Assembly (NCBI RefSeq): GCF_000633635.1
Contig: NZ_AYPQ01000003.1
Location: forward strand, 816-64,815
Length of the DNA: 64,000 nt
Origin: Enterococcus crotali
Lineage (GTDB): Bacteria > Bacillota > Bacilli > Lactobacillales > Enterococcaceae
Direction of reading: 5' to 3'
How positions within the stretch are numbered: the first letter of the stretch is position 1; every line of letters begins with the position of its first letter. The notes under the pieces are model-generated. The model saw nothing but the letters and a program-made list of their open reading frames with translations, did not search any database and was not told the origin of the DNA. The position numbers and the translations under genes are program-made. Below, in pieces: positions 58,090 through 64,000 of this stretch.

Positions 58090-58320
58090 AATTACACTAT
58101 CATTCTAATGTTTTTTACTATTATTTTATAGACTAAAAAAATTATGGCGCTATAACTTTTTTTGTATATCGTTTTACTCCCTATTTAAAATCGTTGATAA
58201 ATCATCTATAAATAAGAATAGGCATATAAATAAAACGGAATGGTCTAATCCTCTATTTTTATTTATGATAATGTTATAGACGAACATCCCAACTTCGTTT
58301 ATACAGTTATCCATACTCCT

Positions 58321-58382
58321 TTTTACAATGTAAAACTCTGGTAAAGCCCACTTCGTCTTTCCTGCGAAGTGGGTTTTATTTT
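58321..58382 (+). ncRNA. RNA-like unit A (small palindrome plus terminator)
   Basis: Plus strand: TTTTACAATGTAAAA palindrome (58321-58335), then CCCACTTCG / CGAAGTGGG stem and TTTTATTTTAT. A convincing intrinsic terminator with no gene before it on that strand, so an unannotated transcript must end here. No clear promoter was found; the 5' end is unknown. Confidence 0.45.
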
Positions 58383-58455
58383 ATATGGAAATAATCCAAC
58401 CCTCAAAGAATACCACTATAAGGAAAAAGAAATGGTTTCACTTGATCACTCAAGC

Positions 58456-58592
58456 TATAATAAACGAGTAAATAATTTATTTACAAATGCATAAGCAAAA
58501 TGTTCATCGTTTCTTATCAGTGAACACCTCACTGATAAGGCCCCTTCAATTGGTGCGCTAACACCAACCGAAGGGGGCTTTTCCTTTTTATT
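58456..58592 (+). ncRNA. RNA-like unit B (three hairpins, candidate small RNA)
   Basis: A TATAAT (58456-58461) is followed by a perfect 17-base palindrome GTAAATAATTTATTTAC, a perfect stem CTTATCAGTGA / TCACTGATAAG, then a terminator CCCCTTC ... GAAGGGG with CTTTTCCTTTTTATTTTT. The expected transcript is about 120 nt. The -35 (TGGTTT at 17 bases) is weak. A 20-codon ORF from ATG 58432 with AAGGA upstream overlaps the start; it does not resemble a known peptide. Confidence 0.5.
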
Positions 58593-58706
58593 TTTCATTT
58601 AATGTACTATTAATTTTTTATATAGTTTTAAAAAAAATGCACTATTCCAGTTAAACTTATTTTATCTTGTATAAGACTAGTTATTTTGAATAGAGGGGAT
58701 GCAAAC

Positions 58707-59588
58707 ATGAAACTAAAACACTTAGACTATTTCTTAGCACTATGCAAAAATAAGAGCTTTACAAAGACTTCTGAGGAATTAGGAATTTCCCAACCTTATT
58801 TAAGTACTCATATTCGAGAATTAGAGCAAGAACTAAACGCTCAACTGATCACCAGAGATTACGGCAATAATACACTTACACCAGAAGGGGCCGTATTGAA
58901 AAGACGGGGAGAAACCATTTTTAAAGAACTTGAAACAGCCCTTGAGGAAATCAACTTGCTTGTTCATACTGGTGACACAGCAACTATCAAAATCGGAACT
59001 AATTTAGCTGACACGGATTATTTGATTGCTAAACTATTGACGAACTTCCATAAACTTTATCCATCTGTTTCCCTTGATTACGGCTATTATCCTAATTTAG
59101 AAGACGTACTGGAAAATAAAGAAATCGACATAGCTATCGGTATTCTTTCAGAAAACAATGCCACGATTACTAGTGATTTAATCTTCTCAGAATCCTACGT
59201 CGTTTATACCAGCACTAAGAACCCTTTAGCTGATTTGAATGAATTGAAAGCGAATCAATTACTTGATGTACCTCTAATCAAATATTCAAAACAGATTTAT
59301 GAAGAAAATATAATCAGGTCATGGATTGAATCTAATCACCCAGAACTTAAAGAAAATCATTCTTACGAACTTCCCTCAACAATTTCTATACTAAACTTAG
59401 TTGATCAAGACTTTGGAATAGCATTTCTTCCTTACTCTTTAGTAGATTCACTACCTCTTTACCTAAACGTGTCCGCTATTGAAATCATTGATGGACCTTT
59501 TAGAAATATTTCTATTGGTTACGATGCAAACTGTACAATTTCCAATGCGCACAAGGCTCTCATCGACCAACTGCCGTTTATTTTTTAA
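58707..59588 (+). CDS. LysR-family transcriptional regulator 1
   Basis: 293 aa from ATG 58707 (GAGGGG upstream; a TTG at 58686 lies inside the ribosome region). HTH in residues 1-60 (LDYFLALCKNKSFTKTSEEL, SQPYLSTHIRELEQEL), then a type 2 periplasmic-binding domain (about 90-290). Closest to CynR-type LysR regulators. Paired with a second LysR gene 27 bases downstream. Target and ligand unknown. Confidence 0.88.
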   Translation: MKLKHLDYFLALCKNKSFTKTSEELGISQPYLSTHIRELEQELNAQLITRDYGNNTLTPEGAVLKRRGETIFKELETALEEINLLVHTGDTATIKIGTNLADTDYLIAKLLTNFHKLYPSVSLDYGYYPNLEDVLENKEIDIAIGILSENNATITSDLIFSESYVVYTSTKNPLADLNELKANQLLDVPLIKYSKQIYEENIIRSWIESNHPELKENHSYELPSTISILNLVDQDFGIAFLPYSLVDSLPLYLNVSAIEIIDGPFRNISIGYDANCTISNAHKALIDQLPFIF

Positions 59589-59615
59589 TTCATATTTCGA
59601 AAGGAAAAGGATATC

Positions 59616-60506
59616 ATGGAACTCACTCTATTAAACTATTTTTTAGCACTTTGCGAGCAAAAACAGTTCACCCGAGCTAGTAATACATTGGGAATCTCCC
59701 AAGCAGCACTTAGCAAACAAATAAAAAATCTTGAAGAAGAAATCGGAACAGCTTTATTTTATAGAAATGGTGTAACGTGCAAGCTTACACCTGCAGGAAA
59801 AATACTCGAAGCCCACTGCTGGCGTATTAAACAAGAACTATTTTATATTCACGAAGAAATCAATGATCTTTCATCTTTAAAAAATTCTTATGAGACAATC
59901 AATCTCTCTCTCTTCCTAAATGATCTAGAATTTAAATTAAATGATACACTTTCGACTTTTTTTCGTGAACACCAAGATCTACGAATAAATACGATCGTTT
60001 CAGATAATATTTTCAATTCTCTTGAAACATTAGAATCCGACATCGGAATTGGCCCATCAATAAAAAATCTCCCATCAACGATCAAAAAAATAGATATTTA
60101 TTCAAACGAATATCAAATCATCGTGCGAAATGATCATCCAATTTTAGAGCATTCAACGATTAGTTTGGACTCATTAGGTGACTACCCTTTTGTTTTCTTT
60201 AATCAAAGATTTCTTGAAACCAAAACCATTTACGACTGGATGCAGCTGAATCTTCCCACAAGATCCAAAGAAAATGATATTCAAGTTGACACAACTGAAT
60301 TGATTCTTTATATGGTGAGCAATACAGAGGCGTTTTCTATCGTACCACAATATATAGAATGTCACTTAGATCCTCTAAAAATCATCTCGATCAATCATGA
60401 CAGTCTTCCACTTAGGGTGATGTCGGTTTATTTCCTTAAGAATAAGTATATGAGGCCTCATTTAAAACAGGCTCTAGCTTCCTTTACCGGTATGTTATTT
60501 CACTAA
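59616..60506 (+). CDS. LysR-family transcriptional regulator 2
   Basis: 296 aa, start ATG 59616 (GGAAAAGGA upstream). HTH (LNYFLALCEQKQFTRASNTL, SQAALSKQIKNLEEEIG) is clearly paralogous to the preceding gene, while the ligand domain has diverged (GVTCKLTPAGKILEA; WMQLNLPTRSKEND). Same orientation and probably one transcript. A tandem pair of LysR genes is unusual and suggests duplication. Confidence 0.86.
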   Translation: MELTLLNYFLALCEQKQFTRASNTLGISQAALSKQIKNLEEEIGTALFYRNGVTCKLTPAGKILEAHCWRIKQELFYIHEEINDLSSLKNSYETINLSLFLNDLEFKLNDTLSTFFREHQDLRINTIVSDNIFNSLETLESDIGIGPSIKNLPSTIKKIDIYSNEYQIIVRNDHPILEHSTISLDSLGDYPFVFFNQRFLETKTIYDWMQLNLPTRSKENDIQVDTTELILYMVSNTEAFSIVPQYIECHLDPLKIISINHDSLPLRVMSVYFLKNKYMRPHLKQALASFTGMLFH

Positions 60507-60556
60507 AAAGGTGAGCGAGACATAACTCTTCGAGTCATATCCCACTCACACGGAAT

Positions 60557-60692
60557 CTGGATAAATAGTGGGCACAGAAGTAATGATTTCCGAGATAAAC
60601 AGAAATTGTTGTAAAGCACAGTGAATGGAATGTACTGACGTTACACAATACCTACTCAGTTCTCGGGATCAAATACTTCTGTCCCCTTCTCC
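60557..60692. repeat. structured intergenic repeat, copy 2
   Basis: GGATAAATAGTGGGCACAGA near the start and CTCGGGATCAAATACTTCTG at the end match copy 1 (19727-19800). The middle is longer (about 80 bases) and unrelated. It lies just after the second LysR gene on the plus strand and before the small lipoprotein. Confidence 0.65.
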
Positions 60693-60741
60693 TTACAAAC
60701 AACGCCAAAAATTTAAAATCAATGTCTTTAATTAAACATGA

Positions 60742-60906
60742 TCACTTTTTCATTTTAGTAGTAGATTCTACCGAACCACTTCTTTTTTCAACCTGAGAGG
60801 ACGATGGTGTTTCTGATTTATTTTTATTCTTTTCCGTATGTTTCCCGCACCCTACTAATGCTATTGAGCATAGTAAGATTGTTGTTCCTAAAATAATTTT
60901 TGTCAT
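60742..60906 (-). CDS. small lipoprotein, 54 aa
   Basis: Start ATG 60906, ribosome site AGGAGGATGAGG, stop at 60742. Sequence begins MTKIILGTTILLCSIALVGC, a lipoprotein signal with lipobox LVGC, followed by GKHTEKNKNKSETPSSSQVE, a charged Ser/Thr-rich tail. Likely membrane-anchored on the outer face. No family recognised; the good ribosome site and lipobox make it a real gene. Confidence 0.75.
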   Translation of the reverse strand: MTKIILGTTILLCSIALVGCGKHTEKNKNKSETPSSSQVEKRSGSVESTTKMKK

Positions 60907-61091
60907 GGACCTCATCCTCCTAAATAGTAATAAGCAACTACTTTTGCTTATTAGCTATTATGACAGAATAGTATGGATAGACCATCCTAAAATCTTTATA
61001 GTGCTATTCTTTTTCAAAAAAACTTGAATACCTGTCGATCCTAATTCGTTTCTACAGTATTCCTATCAATGAACGTGCCAACAATAATCTT

Positions 61092-61142
61092 TAAAAAAAA
61101 ACTGAATCAACAATCAAATGGATTGTTGTTGATTCAGTTTAT
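61092..61142 (-). terminator. terminator of truB-ribF
   Basis: Stem AAACTGAATCAACAATC / GATTGTTGTTGATTCAGTTT with one bulge, then a run of T on the minus strand. Confidence 0.85.
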
Positions 61143-61185
61143 CGACTATCTAAAAGTCAGTGTGATTGTAAACAACCAGTCTAGT

Positions 61186-62133
61186 TTAATTGCCATTGTT
61201 CAAAAAATAATCCGCCGTATCTTGTTCATCTTGCTTCAACTGGATAATTAAATTATCTGCTCCATCAAACTTGACTTGATCCCGCAAATAATGATTCCAG
61301 CGAACCGTCACTTGTTCGCCATAAATATCTTGATGGAAATCTAAAATATATACTTCTACCGTCAACTCTCGGCCATCTCCAAAGGTATCGTTATGACCGA
61401 TTGATCCCATACCGATATGCCATGATTCTCCAACTTGAATTTTTACAGCATAAACCCCAATTCTAGGCAAACGCACCGTACTTTTGACCTTGATATTGGC
61501 AGTCGGGAAACCCAACAAACGGCCTCTAGCATCGCCATGTACAACCGTCCCATCCGTTTCATAAACATAGCCTAATAATTCAGTAACCTCTTCCATCTTA
61601 CCTTGTTCCATCAATTCGCGAATCCGCGTTGAACTGATTTTTGCTCCATCTAACTCTTCTTTACTTACTGTAGCAATCTCAAAACGATCTTTAGCATAGC
61701 CCGGCAAATGAGCAACATCTGCAATATCTTTAGGACCATAAGTGTAATCAAACCCTGAAACTGCAACTTTTGCATGCAGTCCAACAATATATTGATCCAC
61801 AAATTCTTGTGGTGCTAAATGCGCAAATGCTGAGGTAAATTCAATCACATATAGCATATCTACGCCATGTTTTTCCATCAATCGTTCTTTTTGTTCTAAG
61901 CTATTCAAATATTTCATATTTTCAGGTAAAACTTTTTGAAAAACAATCGAAGGATGCTGATTAAATGTCATTACAGCTAACTTTAAGCCTTTTTCTTTGG
62001 CAATTTTTTTACCGGTCTCAATCACTTTTTGATGTCCACGGTGAACACCGTCAAAAAATCCTAATACCATTACGACCTCATCTTTTGGGATTTGTTCTAG
62101 GGTATATGGATGTCGAATTGAAATAATTTGCAT
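61186..62133 (-). CDS. ribF: bifunctional riboflavin kinase/FMN adenylyltransferase
   Basis: Makes FMN from riboflavin and FAD from FMN, 315 aa. The N-terminal FAD synthetase domain has GFFDGVHRGHQKVIE and SSTRIRELM; the C-terminal riboflavin kinase domain has GRLLGFPTANI and GVYAVKIQVG. Normal length. Operon with truB, 17 bases upstream, as is common in Firmicutes. Confidence 0.96.
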   Translation of the reverse strand: MQIISIRHPYTLEQIPKDEVVMVLGFFDGVHRGHQKVIETGKKIAKEKGLKLAVMTFNQHPSIVFQKVLPENMKYLNSLEQKERLMEKHGVDMLYVIEFTSAFAHLAPQEFVDQYIVGLHAKVAVSGFDYTYGPKDIADVAHLPGYAKDRFEIATVSKEELDGAKISSTRIRELMEQGKMEEVTELLGYVYETDGTVVHGDARGRLLGFPTANIKVKSTVRLPRIGVYAVKIQVGESWHIGMGSIGHNDTFGDGRELTVEVYILDFHQDIYGEQVTVRWNHYLRDQVKFDGADNLIIQLKQDEQDTADYFLNNGN

Positions 62134-62150
62134 GATAAAACTTCTTTCTA

Positions 62151-63071
62151 TTAATTATTTCTTAGCACTTTGCTAGGTTTTAATACATTAGGCTTCGTTG
62201 GATGTGCCATGTACAAACTCACAACTTCGTCTTGATAAAACAAAGCTAGTAAGTCTTGCGGCATTTCTTTTAAAGCAAGTTCTGCTGGAGACAATCGAAC
62301 GCCGTTTTTGACTCTCTGGTAAAGTTCTGTAGATAAATCAACTCGCTGAAATCGCTCGATCGCAGTTTCAATTGGTAATAACGTTTCAGCAATAGCATTC
62401 TGTTCCATCTTTTCTGCTACTTGTTCCAAGGTCAAACATTGCTCAGCAGTTAATCCGCCACTTGCTGTTCGCGTTAAATCGGACATATGCGCAGGTACCC
62501 CTAACACAAGACCTGTGTCTACGGATAGTGTTCTAACATACGTTCCTTTACCACAAACTACTTTAAAGCACCAGCTTTGTGTTCCACTGATTGGATCGAA
62601 GCTAGGTTCGCTTGTACGTTCAAACGAATAAATTGTTGCTTTTCTCATTGGTCGTTCGACCTCTTCGCCATTTCTAGCATATTCATAAAGACGTTTGCCG
62701 TTAACTTTAACCGCTGAAAACATTGGTGGAATTTGTGTTATAACACCCGTCATCTTGTTCATTGCAGCATCAATTTCTTCAGTTGAAAAAGGAGTTGTCA
62801 GATCGATCTTTTCTACTATTTCACCACTAACATCTTCCGTTGTTGTAGAAAAGCCCAACGTGATTTCTCCTTCATATGTTTTACCAGAATCAACCATATA
62901 CTCAATTACTTTCGTCCCTTTTCCGATACAGATAGGTAAAACACCAGACACATCAGGGTCCAGTGTACCGCCATGACCGATTTTTTTTGTATGTAAAATT
63001 TTCCTCAGTTTGAAAACACAGTCATGACTCGTCATGCCGCGTTCTTTCCATAAAGGTAAAATACCGTCCAT
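62151..63071 (-). CDS. truB: tRNA pseudouridine(55) synthase TruB
   Basis: 306 aa. Catalytic Asp is in GHGGTLDPDVSGVLPI; KTYEGEITLG, CGKGTYVRTLS and a C-terminal PUA-like domain follow. It forms pseudouridine 55 in the T loop of tRNAs. First gene of the truB-ribF operon. Confidence 0.96.
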   Translation of the reverse strand: MDGILPLWKERGMTSHDCVFKLRKILHTKKIGHGGTLDPDVSGVLPICIGKGTKVIEYMVDSGKTYEGEITLGFSTTTEDVSGEIVEKIDLTTPFSTEEIDAAMNKMTGVITQIPPMFSAVKVNGKRLYEYARNGEEVERPMRKATIYSFERTSEPSFDPISGTQSWCFKVVCGKGTYVRTLSVDTGLVLGVPAHMSDLTRTASGGLTAEQCLTLEQVAEKMEQNAIAETLLPIETAIERFQRVDLSTELYQRVKNGVRLSPAELALKEMPQDLLALFYQDEVVSLYMAHPTKPNVLKPSKVLRNN

Positions 63072-63193
63072 TTTTTTCCTCCAATTAGATTACTAACTTA
63101 TTTATTATAGCATAGAAAATCAAAGAAATTTAGTTTTAATAGTCGCTTTTCAGGCAATTATCTACCCCAACCAAACATAAACATTATACAAAA

Positions 63194-63236
63194 AAGCATA
63201 AAACAAAACTAGGTAACAGCTTTGTTTTACGCTTAC
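63194..63236 (-). terminator. terminator of the CAP-domain gene
   Basis: Stem AAGCATAAAACAAAACT / AGCTTTGTTTTACGCTT with two mismatches, then six T on the minus strand. Confidence 0.8.
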
Positions 63237-63267
63237 CACTTGCTCTCTTTTAATTTAAATCATATTG

Positions 63268-64000
63268 TTAGGCAGAATGCCCTACGATCACATCACCAGC
63301 ATAGCCAAATCCAACGCGAGTCATGCTAGGATTCATCTCCCAATCACGATGTCCTGTTCCTGATGGAGATACCATGTTTGTTTCATTGTACCACGCCATG
63401 ATCACAGAGTTTCCTGGAGCAAACATAAAGGCAATCACTTCATCTCCTCTGTTCCAGTGATCAGATGGAATTTGATAATCTTGCATCATTGAAGCTCTGC
63501 CGCTAGCTGACGCGGCAAGTCCAGCATCCCAACTCACGGGATTCAAACCATTTGCTGTACGCAATGCGTTTAATGCTTGGAAAGTTGCATCAGCTGAAGT
63601 AACGGGTGGTTCTACCGGTTTGTTAGGTGTTTCGGGCACTTCACCACTATTTTGATTACCTGAATTATTGTCATTATTATTTACTTCAGGTGTGCTTGGG
63701 TTTGTTCCTTCAGACTCTTCTGTCTTGTTAGGAGGTGTCGTTGTTGTCTCTGTGGTTTCTTTGCTTGTCTCATTAGTACTTTGGCTTTGAGCAGATTGTT
63801 CTTCTGACTTATTTGTCGTCTCAGCTTTCTTTGTTTCTTTCTTTTTCGCTTCATTGGCTAGCTGAGTTTTTAGCGCTTCTTGTTGCTCTTTTAATAATTT
63901 ATTTTTTGAACTTTCAGCACCAGAAGTATCAGAGTCTACTTCTGCTTTTAAAACGTTCAAATCTGCTTGTTTAGCTACAAGGTTTTCTTTCTCTTTTTCA
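63268..64000 (-). CDS. secreted CAP/SCP-domain protein, SalB-like (N-terminus outside window)
   Basis: The reading frame is open to base 64000 (EKEKENLVAKQADLNVLKAE), so the N-terminus is cut by the window edge. Visible: end of a coiled coil, a Ser/Thr/Glu/Asn-rich linker (about residues 50-120 of the seen part), and a C-terminal CAP domain (LNALRTANGLNPVSWDAGLA, HWNRGDEVIAFMF, WEMNPSMTRVGFGYAGDVI). The plan (coiled coil, linker, CAP) is that of E. faecalis SalB, a secreted stress-linked protein. Peptidoglycan action is not shown for this domain. Confidence 0.82.
   Translation of the reverse strand, partial: EKEKENLVAKQADLNVLKAEVDSDTSGAESSKNKLLKEQQEALKTQLANEAKKKETKKAETTNKSEEQSAQSQSTNETSKETTETTTTPPNKTEESEGTNPSTPEVNNNDNNSGNQNSGEVPETPNKPVEPPVTSADATFQALNALRTANGLNPVSWDAGLAASASGRASMMQDYQIPSDHWNRGDEVIAFMFAPGNSVIMAWYNETNMVSPSGTGHRDWEMNPSMTRVGFGYAGDVIVGHSA

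Noticed and set aside
58432-58494. 20-codon ORF as a type I toxin (Fst-like)
   Set aside because: The peptide has no hydrophobic membrane segment, so it is unlike Fst toxins; kept only as a note to the RNA-like unit.

Overview
The window looks like a chromosomal piece of an Enterococcus. GC is low, and the gene content and order are enterococcal: etaRS next to gnd, the rpmF/yceD pair, hrcA-grpE-dnaK-dnaJ under CIRCE control, an rrn leader at the left edge, and LPxTG-type and MucBP surface proteins. The species cannot be fixed from the sequence alone. Most genes are housekeeping and lie on the minus strand.

Layout. At 1-300 there are two rRNA-operon promoters reading leftward out of the window. 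At 0.5-5.4 kb come the EtaRS two-component system, 6-phosphogluconate dehydrogenase, and ribosomal protein L32 with YceD. At 5.5-13.2 kb come an orphan ABC ATPase, a probable 6S RNA beside recQ, typA, an inositol-monophosphatase-like gene, a UPF0223 gene and a CLC channel/antiporter. At 13.4-22 kb come a MATE exporter, an HD hydrolase, a BspA/MucBP surface protein, two divergent FUSC proteins and an NfeD-flotillin pair. At 22-36 kb come a large FtsX-type ABC exporter, a membrane-tethered nuclease with a possible immunity-like partner, nagA, a PlcR/Rgg-like regulator facing a small DUF2187-like gene across a palindrome, an aminotransferase, an oligo-1,6-glucosidase, an SDR and tRNA-Leu(GAG). 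At 36-44 kb come SprT, Tex, a PPP-type phosphatase, a MacAB-like exporter, and EVE and flavin-binding proteins. At 43.7-48.6 kb lies an ECF transporter operon that fits the predicted cobalamin (Cbr) type, divergent from a WYL regulator. At 48.6-55 kb lie the heat-shock operon and hemW. At 55-64 kb come an MgtA Mg2+ ATPase under an M-box riboswitch, an intergenic region with two RNA-like units, tandem LysR genes, a small lipoprotein, ribF, truB and a partial CAP-domain secreted protein.

A striking property of the sequence is nine apparent single-base deletions in seven genes (ABC ATPase, typA, inositol monophosphatase, MATE, MucBP protein twice, flotillin, cbrU twice). Nearly all fall in short homopolymers, and in each case restoring one base rejoins a normal family-length protein. 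This pattern points to base-calling or consensus error rather than gene decay, so these genes are annotated over their full reconstructed span.

No CRISPR array, insertion sequence, prophage or obvious mobile island is visible. The most interesting unexplained items are the tandem RNA-like units at 58.3-58.6 kb, the palindromic operator between the PlcR-like regulator and the DUF2187-like gene, the two-copy structured intergenic repeat at 19.7 and 60.6 kb, the 70-base interrupted inverted repeat at 33.3 kb, and the nuclease/SUKH-like pair at 26.3-27.5 kb.
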